The notes beneath the pieces were generated by a model, which was not told where the DNA came from, did not search any database, and saw only the letters and a program-made list of their open reading frames with translations. This document shows positions 21,896 through 29,836 of a stretch of 64,000 nt of DNA, piece after piece (positions within the stretch are counted from its first letter, which is position 1; the number at the start of each line of letters is the position of its first letter). The stretch is from Sporosarcina jiandibaonis (GTDB lineage: Bacteria; Bacillota; Bacilli; Bacillales_A; Planococcaceae), in NCBI RefSeq assembly GCF_013184495.1, contig NZ_JAAOIY010000007.1, forward strand, positions 62,001 through 126,000, read 5' to 3'. The position numbers and the translations under genes were made by a program.

Positions 21896-23248
21896 ATGGG
21901 AGAAAAAAAGTCAGGTTCAAAGGACGAAACAGTAAATCTTGCTTGGTGGCAATTATCGCTTATTGGAGTAGGTTGCATTATAGGTACAGGATTTTTCTTG
22001 GCGTCAAGTATCGCGATTAAAATGACAGGTCCATCCGTCATCCTGGCCTTTATAATAGCTGCAAGTGCAACGTACATCGTGTTTGAAGCATTAGCTAAAA
22101 TGTCTGCCAAGGATCCGCAAAAAGGATCTTTTCGTACCTATGCGAAAAAAGCATATGGACGTTGGGCTGGTTTTAGCAGTGGATGGGTCTATTGGTGTTC
22201 AGAGATATTAATCATAGGCAGTCAGCTTACCGCAATTTCACTCTTATCTAAGTTTTGGTTCCCTGACGTTAAATTGTGGATATTTGCTTCAATTTATGCG
22301 GTTTGCGGTCTCATAGTCCTCTTTATAGGAGCAAAAGCGTTTGGGAAATTGGAAAGTGTCTACGCTGTAATGAAAATTGCGGCTATTTTTATGTTTATTG
22401 TTATTGCCATTTTAGCGCTGACGGGGACACTTGAGGGAGGTCAAAAGGCAGGAATTCCTCAAACTGTTAATGAATTCTTTCCTAAAGGTGTATTCGGGTT
22501 TTGGAGCGCTCTAATATTTGCCTTTTACGCTCATGGTGGGATCGAAGTAATGGGCGTAATGGCCATCCATCTTAAAAATAAGGAGGATGCTCCCAAATCG
22601 GGCAAAGTCATGTTAGGGTTGCTCGGAGTAATTTATGTTACCGCACTTTCTTTGGCGCTATTACTGTTGCCATTTGACAAGTTCAGGGAGAATAAAAGCC
22701 CCTTTGTCGAGGCTTTATCAGGTTTTAGTAATATCGAATTTTTCCCGCATGTGTTTACTGCGGCGATTATTATTGCCGGGTTTTCGACGATGTCTGCATC
22801 CCTGTTTTCGGTTACCACGATACTTCTGACAATATCTGAAGATGGAGATGCTCCTAAGATATTCAGCAAACAAACGAAAAAGAAATTCAAAATGCCGTTA
22901 CCTGCTATTGCTTTAACTTCAACTGGTCTTGTTCTTTCTATAGTCACTTCTTTATTATTGCCTGAAAAAGTGTACGAATATATAACCACTGCTGCGGCAC
23001 TAATGCTGCTTTATAATTGGTTTTTCATTTTAAGCATGTACCACAGATTAATTGAACCGACTGCTGCAGATAAAGTAAAAAGAGTGATCGGAATGATCCT
23101 GATAGTTGCGGCGGTAAGCGGAACTCTCTTCCATCAAACAAGTCGGCCAGGCTTTTTTATCAGTTTAGTATTTCTCACGGTAATCGGGATTGTAGTCTTG
23201 TCATTGCGAAAAAGATGGCAGAAAGAAGAGGCTCAAAACAGTGCGTGA
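21896..23248 (+). CDS. APC-family amino acid permease
   Basis: The 450-residue permease has about twelve membrane helices. It has the first-helix signature GVGCIIGTGFFLASS and the conserved amphipathic segment after helix 2, YAKKAYGRWAGFSSGWVYW, of amino acid/polyamine/organocation transporters of the AAT type (YbxG/GabP relatives). GGGAGGTGTGG precedes ATG 21896. Substrate is not decidable. Its last 16 bp overlap the convergent LysE-type gene, so the two transporters meet tail to tail and may interfere. Confidence 0.85.
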   Translation: MGEKKSGSKDETVNLAWWQLSLIGVGCIIGTGFFLASSIAIKMTGPSVILAFIIAASATYIVFEALAKMSAKDPQKGSFRTYAKKAYGRWAGFSSGWVYWCSEILIIGSQLTAISLLSKFWFPDVKLWIFASIYAVCGLIVLFIGAKAFGKLESVYAVMKIAAIFMFIVIAILALTGTLEGGQKAGIPQTVNEFFPKGVFGFWSALIFAFYAHGGIEVMGVMAIHLKNKEDAPKSGKVMLGLLGVIYVTALSLALLLLPFDKFRENKSPFVEALSGFSNIEFFPHVFTAAIIIAGFSTMSASLFSVTTILLTISEDGDAPKIFSKQTKKKFKMPLPAIALTSTGLVLSIVTSLLLPEKVYEYITTAAALMLLYNWFFILSMYHRLIEPTAADKVKRVIGMILIVAAVSGTLFHQTSRPGFFISLVFLTVIGIVVLSLRKRWQKEEAQNSA

Positions 23249-23859
23249 TAAGCCTGAATTCCAAAGTGAATTCCGAATCCAATCATGGCTAGGGATGAAA
23301 GAATGGAGATAATCTTCAATAGCTTTGTGGATAATAATCGGCGGGCACCACTAGAAATAGTGGCCATGATCGTATCCCATAAAATAACACCAACTATGAT
23401 GGCTAGGCTATTAATGATTAGTTGATTATCCGTACTTTCTTTGGCTGCTTCCGCAAGAACTGAACCATAAATTCCTAACCAAAAAAGAATAGTAAGCGGA
23501 TTCAAAAGCGACATGAAAAAACCTGATAATAAGGAACGTCTAAGACGAGTTTTTTTCCTGAATCTTAAAGCTAAGTCAATTTTATGTTGCGAAAATAAAC
23601 TCTCTATCCCCGTATATGTAAGAACAAAACAACCAAACGACCAAAGAAAGATTTTAACAGGATTAAACTCAATAATTTGGCCAATCCCGAAATAAACCAT
23701 GATCATATACAGGACATCGGCTGTTAAAGCGCCAATACCAAAAATCCAGGCATGAAAAAATCCGTTTTTAATCCCCGTATCTAGCTGCGCGGCGTTAACA
23801 GGGCCGATTGGTGCAGCTAAAGATACGCCTAAAAAGATATAGGCAGCTATTGAATTCAA
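23233..23859 (-). CDS. LysE family translocator (amino acid exporter)
   Basis: The 208-residue membrane protein has about six hydrophobic helices and the LysE/RhtB hallmarks ISLAAPIGPVNAAQ-like (here VSLAAPIGPVNAAQLDTG) near the N-terminus and SGFFMSLLNPLTILFWLGIY in the middle. Members export amino acids. AAGGGAGGG 8 nt upstream selects the TTG at 23857-23859; upstream in-frame codons give a non-membrane extension with no ribosome binding site. It overlaps the permease gene by 16 bp in convergent orientation. Confidence 0.85.
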   Translation of the reverse strand: MNSIAAYIFLGVSLAAPIGPVNAAQLDTGIKNGFFHAWIFGIGALTADVLYMIMVYFGIGQIIEFNPVKIFLWSFGCFVLTYTGIESLFSQHKIDLALRFRKKTRLRRSLLSGFFMSLLNPLTILFWLGIYGSVLAEAAKESTDNQLIINSLAIIVGVILWDTIMATISSGARRLLSTKLLKIISILSSLAMIGFGIHFGIQAYHALF

Positions 23860-24466
23860 GAAATAGCCCTCCCTTAAATTGATGTCTATGCATCTTATTC
23901 GAGGGGAGTGACCTGTACAACTATTAATAAGGAGAATTTCTTCTTTTATTATGTGTTTAATTTTGGTGTGAATTAGAGGATGAGGTAAAAACATTTACTG
24001 AAAAGGGTACAGGAAATGACGCGCCAATAACTATGAAGCTTGCCGACTAATGTGGCTAAACAGATATGTGTACACAATCAATGGAGCTGTTTCAAGGAAT
24101 GAGGAACAGCTTCTTTTTGTTTTTTATTTATATTAATTTTCCAGACGGCTGTCTGAAATGCTAAGTCTTCCTCTTTATTTTATTATAGTGTTAAAGATTT
24201 GCTTTTTAATATCATGAACAACATTACTCCTAACTTTACTTATCGACAAATTTGGTTGGTAGTAGTATTGTTGTGTTTAGTGCATGCAAGTAGAAGGCAT
24301 TAAACTACATTAATATATGCAACATTTGATTCCGTAAGAAAGATTTATTTCTGAAAACTTTTTGCACATGTCAAGGGTATATAAAGTTAGAGCAAGTCTT
24401 TTAGTTGTTCAAGGCACTATTTGACTTGACAATTTATCCATATAAAAGAGATTGGAGCTGTAAAAA
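23860..24466. other. Intergenic region with a terminator, no gene seen
   Basis: Between the divergently transcribed LysE exporter and the asparagine synthetase-like gene there are about 600 AT-rich bases. The only clear element is the hairpin at 24084-24118. No protein-like frame with a ribosome binding site was found. TTGACT/TTGACA near 24421-24431 and TATAAA at 24441 suggest a promoter for the downstream gene but have poor spacing (14 or 9 bp). Confidence 0.6.
24084..24118 (+). terminator. Orphan intrinsic terminator
   Basis: AGCTGTT (24085-24091) pairs with AACAGCT (24105-24111), followed by TTCTTTTTG. No gene ends just upstream on this strand, so it may belong to a small transcript or to a lost gene. 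Confidence 0.6.
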
Positions 24467-26335
24467 GTGAATGGATTTACGGGGTTTATTGGTGAAACTA
24501 AAAATGCCACACTTGTTTTAGCTGAAATGATGGATAAGATTCGTCATCGCGGACCGAATTCGTCGGGGATTTTTATAGAAAACGAAGCAGCACTAGGCTT
24601 TCTATCATTAAGAAATATTAACGAAGAAGAGCGTCAATTGCATTTTAAAGCACATGATTCATTTGTCGTGGCTTACGATGGACAAATTTATAATAGTAAT
24701 GAGTTAAGAGGAAAACTTATTTCTAAAGGTTATGTATTTGAAACAGACACCATTAGTGAACTGCTCATCCACGGTTATATAGAGTATGCTGAAAAGTTGC
24801 CTGAAAAACTGCGCGGTGTATTCGCATTCGTTATATGGGATCGAAAAAACAAGAAAACGTTTGGTGCCCGCGATAGGTTTGGCGTTAAACCCTTTTATTA
24901 TGCACATATGAATGACACTTTTTTCTTTGGTTCCGAGATTAAAAGCTTTCTGCCGCATCCAGATTTCGTTAAAGAACTTAACCAAAAAGCATTAAAACCT
25001 TATTTAACATTTCAGTTTCCGGTATTAAACGAAACATTTTTTAAAGGTGTTTTTAAATTACAAGCAGCGCATTATTTTACAAGTGATAACGGACAGATTT
25101 CTACCGAACGCTACTGGTCTCCAAATTTTAATCCAACAGATCAACCGTTGGAAGAAATTGTAGGAGAAATTGATGACGTGCTAAGAGAGTCTATCAGCGT
25201 ACATCAAATGAGTGATGTAAAAGTGGGGTCGTTTTTATCGAGTGGTGTGGATTCCAGTTATGTAACCACCATTTTAAAGCCAAAAAAAACATTTACAGTC
25301 GGTTTTAGTAAGGAAAACTTTTCAGAAATAGATAATGCAAAAAAATTGTCAGATGAATTGGGCATTGAAAATGTTAGTAAAATATTAGATCCTACCCAAT
25401 GCTTTGATCAATTAGATGAAATTTTATATATGATGGATGAACCACACTCAAACCCCTCTATCATACCAATGTATTTTTTAGCGGAACTTGCAAGTCGCGA
25501 AGTGTCAGTTGTGCTCACTGGCGAAGGCGCCGATGAATTATTTGGTGGATATGATGAGTACGATATGACAAAAATAATGAAAAGGTATAAAAAAATTCCG
25601 GGTTCAGTTCGTAAGTCGTTGGGTATTTTTGCGAAAAGTTTACCTGAAGTTAGAGGAAAGCACTTTTTAATAAAAGGTGGTCTTTTGTTGGAAGAGTGGT
25701 TTATTGGCCGTGCAAAAGTGTTTGAAGAAAAAGAGGTCAATAATCTGTTAACGGAAACATATAAAAATGCGCCTACTGTACAAGAAATTGTGAAACCTAT
25801 CTATAAGAAAGTAGAAAATGAAGACGACATAACAAAAATGCAGTACTTGGACATGCACTTATGGTTAGTAGATGATATTTTATTGAAAGCGGATAAAATG
25901 AATATGGCACATTCACTTGAGATACGTTCACCGTTTTTAGACGGCGAAGTCATGAGAATTGCTGAAAAAGTGCCTTCGAAATATCGCGTAAATGATATTG
26001 ACACGAAATATGCTTTACGCTTAGCTGCAAAAAGGGCGCTTCCGGAAGATTATGCAAATCGTAAAAAGATCGGCTTCCCAGTTCCGATCCACCATTGGAT
26101 CAGGGAGGAAACATACTATTCAAAAATCAAGGCCAGTTTTGAAAGTGTAGAGGCAGCACAGTTCTTTGACAATAAGTCAATCATGAATTTGTTATCTAAT
26201 CATTATCAAGGTAAAGTAAAAAACGGACGAAAAATATGGGCGATTTATATGTTTTTAATATGGTATAAGAAGTATTTTATGGAGGAAAATTCTGTGAGGG
26301 ATGACAGTAGACTTGCAGTTTCATCGTCAATTTGA
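24467..26335 (+). CDS. Asparagine synthetase-like protein with degenerate glutaminase site
   Basis: The 622-residue protein has an N-terminal class II amidotransferase domain (about 1-200) and a C-terminal AMP-forming asparagine synthetase domain (about 235-600) with an intact PP-loop SSGVDSS and TGEGADELFGGYDEY. The N-terminus reads MNGFTGFIG, so the nucleophilic Cys2 is Asn. By eye alignment, the usual FNGEIYN is YDGQIYN (Asn to Asp, Glu to Gln), the Asp of the TDxEV segment is Ile96, and the Arg before LS is Ser47. The start cannot move: an in-frame TAA directly precedes the GTG. Glutamine hydrolysis is therefore unlikely, and it may use free ammonia or another amine. A terminator follows. 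Confidence 0.8.
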   Translation: MNGFTGFIGETKNATLVLAEMMDKIRHRGPNSSGIFIENEAALGFLSLRNINEEERQLHFKAHDSFVVAYDGQIYNSNELRGKLISKGYVFETDTISELLIHGYIEYAEKLPEKLRGVFAFVIWDRKNKKTFGARDRFGVKPFYYAHMNDTFFFGSEIKSFLPHPDFVKELNQKALKPYLTFQFPVLNETFFKGVFKLQAAHYFTSDNGQISTERYWSPNFNPTDQPLEEIVGEIDDVLRESISVHQMSDVKVGSFLSSGVDSSYVTTILKPKKTFTVGFSKENFSEIDNAKKLSDELGIENVSKILDPTQCFDQLDEILYMMDEPHSNPSIIPMYFLAELASREVSVVLTGEGADELFGGYDEYDMTKIMKRYKKIPGSVRKSLGIFAKSLPEVRGKHFLIKGGLLLEEWFIGRAKVFEEKEVNNLLTETYKNAPTVQEIVKPIYKKVENEDDITKMQYLDMHLWLVDDILLKADKMNMAHSLEIRSPFLDGEVMRIAEKVPSKYRVNDIDTKYALRLAAKRALPEDYANRKKIGFPVPIHHWIREETYYSKIKASFESVEAAQFFDNKSIMNLLSNHYQGKVKNGRKIWAIYMFLIWYKKYFMEENSVRDDSRLAVSSSI

Positions 26336-26368
26336 CATTTTAAGGTCTCTCGCAGTCTCAGAGAAACA

Positions 26369-26402
26369 AAACGATCTCATCATAGGATGGGATCGTTTTT
26401 TA
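26369..26402. terminator. Terminator between convergent genes
   Basis: AAACGATC (26369-26376) pairs with GATCGTTT with an inner CAT/ATG extension, followed by T residues. On the minus strand it can also serve the nucleoid-associated protein gene. Confidence 0.8.
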
Positions 26403-26459
26403 TCACTGATGAACTAGCTATTATAGTTTCTTTGCCGAATGCCTAATATAGATCGCTAA

Positions 26460-27464
26460 TTACTTTTCCTCATCAAAATAAATCTTATAAAACTTCCGAT
26501 TGGTCGCTTCGTCAAAGCCAACTTTAATCAGGTCATCGATTTGCTTGATATCTCGAACATTCACTTGAATTTCAATATTGTCATCCAGTTTTATTTTACG
26601 TCTGTAACTTTTTTCTGCCTTTTCGATTGCACTCTCGGAAATGACTGTCTCATATGGTTTTACCGAATTGATGATTATCTCTTTTTGTTCGGGTTCAGCT
26701 CCTATGTAGACCGTTTCAATATAATCATCTACCTGAAATTCTTCTTCATTTTTAAAATAATCGAGTGTTTTGTTTAATAGATTTAATTTCTCGGTATTTG
26801 TAAAGTTCTCTTCTTTACTAATGATTTTTCTAACTTCTGTTAAGGCTAAATTGGTATTATGATAGTGTTCATCGGCAACCTTAATCTTTAAAAAACGCTC
26901 TTGCCAATAAACAACATCCTCTTTTCTCCTCGTTCTCATAAAGACAGCAGGCATAGCGTCAGGTCCCATATCCACAATGACTGCAACATTATTGATTTTC
27001 TTCACATTAATGCCATCGACACCATCAACAGTCATTTTATTTTGCTCATTTTTCACATCTAAAAACATTTCTTTTTCATCTATTTTAACAATGGCGATCG
27101 CCTTTTTCACTTCTGATTGCCATAAACAATTATCGAATAATCCAATGAACAATTCGCCGCTTTTAATATTAGGATGATTAGACACGCTTTGTAAGTGTGT
27201 CGCGATATTCTTCGATTGTTCAAGGAAACTACTTTCCGTGTCAAAAATTGAATTCACGTATGTAAAAACTTCATTCAATCCAATATCCGATTCATGGAAA
27301 AATTCGTATTGCTGTTCAAAATCTATTTTGCTAAACGCTAATTGCGTGAAAGCCGCTTCTAGCATGACTTCTGGTTGAGAGAATGCCTCATCTCCCAAAA
27401 CAGGCGTATCACTAACGTGATGTATGACATACTGCATTAATTTACTCTCAGATACTTCTAACAT
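26460..27464 (-). CDS. Nucleoid-associated protein (NdpA/YejK-like)
   Basis: The 334-residue soluble protein starts with a strand pattern MLEVSESKLMQYVIHHVSDT and has central FIGLFDNCLW and a conserved NNVAVIVDMG region, a layout I associate with the 37-kDa nucleoid-associated family (PF04245). Such proteins bind DNA or act against phage/recombination in ways not well known. AAGGGGAA 6 nt upstream supports the ATG. It stands alone on the minus strand and is divergent from the nucleotidase gene, with 260 bp between. Family assignment is moderate. Confidence 0.6.
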   Translation of the reverse strand: MLEVSESKLMQYVIHHVSDTPVLGDEAFSQPEVMLEAAFTQLAFSKIDFEQQYEFFHESDIGLNEVFTYVNSIFDTESSFLEQSKNIATHLQSVSNHPNIKSGELFIGLFDNCLWQSEVKKAIAIVKIDEKEMFLDVKNEQNKMTVDGVDGINVKKINNVAVIVDMGPDAMPAVFMRTRRKEDVVYWQERFLKIKVADEHYHNTNLALTEVRKIISKEENFTNTEKLNLLNKTLDYFKNEEEFQVDDYIETVYIGAEPEQKEIIINSVKPYETVISESAIEKAEKSYRRKIKLDDNIEIQVNVRDIKQIDDLIKVGFDEATNRKFYKIYFDEEK

Positions 27465-27576
27465 GGTATTCCCCTTCTACTCATAAGTTGTCGATGTTCC
27501 ACCATATCATACTCTGCATATTAATTTCATGGATGTTACAATAATAAACCTTTCCGATAATTACAAAAAGTTATAA

Positions 27577-27605
27577 TTGACAAGTAATTAGTCGGTATTT
27601 ATACT
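27577..27605 (+). promoter_or_regulatory. Strong sigma-A promoter of the nucleotidase gene
   Basis: TTGACA (27577-27582) and TATACT (27600-27605) are separated by exactly 17 bp. Upstream, TTACAA (27536 and 27561) and TTATAA (27571) recur and look like PhoP-box half-sites. The untranslated leader would be about 115 nt. Confidence 0.75.
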
Positions 27606-27725
27606 TAACTTGATTGGACAAGAACTAGAATATTAGATTAAACCTAATTCAATGGGAGGGGAGCTTACCACAACTTGTTAATTTGGAATCAATCGTTCTA
27701 GCAAAAAAAGGGGAGTGCTCACTGA

Positions 27726-29759
27726 ATGCGTACAAGTAAATGGAGAAAAAGTTCAAATCTATTATTGTCGGCAAGTTTAGGGATTAGTTTATTATTAACT
27801 GGAATGTCGCCAACAGTCGGAGCTACGACGACTTCATCTAAAGTAATGAGTGGACAAGCATCAGCAGAAACGGAATTCGAAAAAGTATATGATCTAAAGA
27901 ACTATAAAACTGGAAAATTGATGATACATGACTCAAGTGCTTCTATTACACTCGATTCAACGTCAACAATAAAGAATGGTATTGTATTTACCGGTAGTTA
28001 TGCAACGTTTTATGGTGATGGATTCAAAGATACTTCCGTTACAATTAAACCTAAAAAAGCAGGTGCGGTTGTTGATTTTAATGGGATTGAAATGTCTAAA
28101 GTGATTATTGAAGGGGATAAAGTTTCTGAAATCAGAGGGGCCGGAAACGTTCAACAAATTGAGTATGTCAAGGGCGCGGACCCAGATGCGATTAAGTTTC
28201 CGTTTGATCTATCTATTATGCATACCAATGATACACATGGAAATTTAAATAATATAGCAAAACGTGTAACAGCTGTGAAGGAAGTGCGGGAAGAAAAACC
28301 AAATGCACTTCTTCTTGATGCCGGGGATGTCATGTCGGGATCATTGTATTTCAACGAATTTCAAGGAATGGCAGACTTACAATTCATGAACTTAATGGGT
28401 TATGATGCGATGACATTTGGTAATCATGAATTTGATTTAGGTTCAACACAAGCGGGACATCAAGCACTAGCGGACTTTATTAAAGCAGCCCAATTCCCAT
28501 TTGTCAGTTCTAATGCCGATTTTTCAAAAGATGATAAATTTCAGGGCTTATTCAGTGATTTAATTTCAAGTGAGCCAGAAAAAGGGAAAATCTATAATGG
28601 AATCATTAAGGAAATTAATGGAGAAAAAGTTGGTATCTTTGGACTGACAACCCCTGAAACAGTCGATCTTTCAAGTCCTGGTGCAATAACTTTTGGCGAC
28701 TACATTGACGAAGCTGAAAAAGCAGTAGCCGCATTTGAAAAACAAGGCGTCGACAAAATTATTGCTTTGACACATCTTGGTTACGATGATAACCCGGCAG
28801 TTGATAATGATTTGATTTTAGCTGCAACAGTTGATGGAATTGATGTTATTGTTGGCGGACATAGCCATACACAATTAAATGAACCTGTTATCGTTGACCA
28901 AGATCAAACTGGCGCAACGAAAGATCCAACGCTCATTGTCCAAGCCTATCAATACAATGAATTTTTAGGAGCCGTAGATATTGAGTTTGATAAAGAGGGT
29001 GTCATCGTTGACTTTAAGGGGGAGTTAATCCCAGTTAGTGAAAAAGTTGCAGATCCAGAAGCTGCTGAAATGTTAAAACCATACTCGGATAGAGTAGAAG
29101 AAGTTTCACAAACAGAAATTGGAGCAACAGCGGAAAGTAAATTAGAAAATCCACGAACGAGTGGTGATAATACATTGCCAAGTGTACGTAAAAATGAAAC
29201 AGCATTAGGTAACTTGATAACAGACGGTATGCTAACAAAAGCGAAAACGTATAATCCAGAGGTAATCATGGCATTGCAAAATGGCGGCGGGATTCGGGCT
29301 GCAATTGATGCTGGTCCAATTACAGTTGGAGAGGTAATTACAGTCCTTCCATTTGGCAATACGTTAGCAACGATGGACCTAACTGGAGCTGAATTAAAAG
29401 AGGCGTTTGAAATTAGTTTCCGAGAGTACCCGCGCGAAAATGGCGGTTTCTTGCACGTATCAGGCGCAAAAGTAACATTCGATTCAGGAAAACCCGCTGG
29501 TGAGCGTGTTGTTTCCGTAGCTTATAAAAATGTAGATGGCTCCTACACAGAAATTAGTGATAATGAGACTTATGCCATAGCGACAAATGCGTTTACCGCT
29601 AAAGGCGGAGACGGCTACACAGTTTTTGCAAGAGCATATGAAGCGGGTCGAGTAACAGATTTAGGTCTTAGTGATTGGGAAAACTTTGCCGAACATCTAA
29701 GTAGTTTAGGAAATGTTATTCCAAAAGTTGAAGGTCGAATTATCGACGTGGCAGAATAA
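27726..29759 (+). CDS. Secreted 5'-nucleotidase with N-terminal unknown module
   Basis: The 677-residue protein has a signal peptide (cleavage near VGA-T, residue 33), a module of unknown function at residues 53-159, the calcineurin-like metallophosphatase domain (about 160-430) with HTNDTHGN, DAGD, GNHEFD and GGHSHTQL supplying the two-metal site, and the 5'-nucleotidase C-terminal domain (about 455-650) with NGGGIRA. It hydrolyses nucleotides outside the cell. No LPXTG anchor or SLH domain is seen. GGGGAGTG precedes the ATG. The nuclease gene starts 77 bp downstream, so released nucleotides would be its substrate. Confidence 0.92.
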   Translation: MRTSKWRKSSNLLLSASLGISLLLTGMSPTVGATTTSSKVMSGQASAETEFEKVYDLKNYKTGKLMIHDSSASITLDSTSTIKNGIVFTGSYATFYGDGFKDTSVTIKPKKAGAVVDFNGIEMSKVIIEGDKVSEIRGAGNVQQIEYVKGADPDAIKFPFDLSIMHTNDTHGNLNNIAKRVTAVKEVREEKPNALLLDAGDVMSGSLYFNEFQGMADLQFMNLMGYDAMTFGNHEFDLGSTQAGHQALADFIKAAQFPFVSSNADFSKDDKFQGLFSDLISSEPEKGKIYNGIIKEINGEKVGIFGLTTPETVDLSSPGAITFGDYIDEAEKAVAAFEKQGVDKIIALTHLGYDDNPAVDNDLILAATVDGIDVIVGGHSHTQLNEPVIVDQDQTGATKDPTLIVQAYQYNEFLGAVDIEFDKEGVIVDFKGELIPVSEKVADPEAAEMLKPYSDRVEEVSQTEIGATAESKLENPRTSGDNTLPSVRKNETALGNLITDGMLTKAKTYNPEVIMALQNGGGIRAAIDAGPITVGEVITVLPFGNTLATMDLTGAELKEAFEISFREYPRENGGFLHVSGAKVTFDSGKPAGERVVSVAYKNVDGSYTEISDNETYAIATNAFTAKGGDGYTVFARAYEAGRVTDLGLSDWENFAEHLSSLGNVIPKVEGRIIDVAE

Positions 29760-29766
29760 GGCGGAT

Positions 29767-29796
29767 AATAGGACAGGCATAAGCCTGTCCTATTAT
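29767..29796 (+). terminator. Hairpin between nucleotidase and nuclease genes
   Basis: A perfect 12-bp stem (29767-29778 with 29783-29794) with a 4-nt loop follows the nucleotidase stop by seven bases. There is no T run (ATATTATCC follows), so it may only partly terminate or may stabilise the upstream mRNA. Confidence 0.55.
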
Positions 29797-29836
29797 ATTA
29801 TCCAGAAACGAAACCTAAAAAAGGAGAGTTATCTTC

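Noticed and set aside
24421-24446. Possible promoter of the asparagine synthetase-like gene (TTGACT or TTGACA with TATAAA)
   Set aside because: Spacers of 14 or 9 bp are too short for a sigma-A promoter, so it was not listed as a feature.
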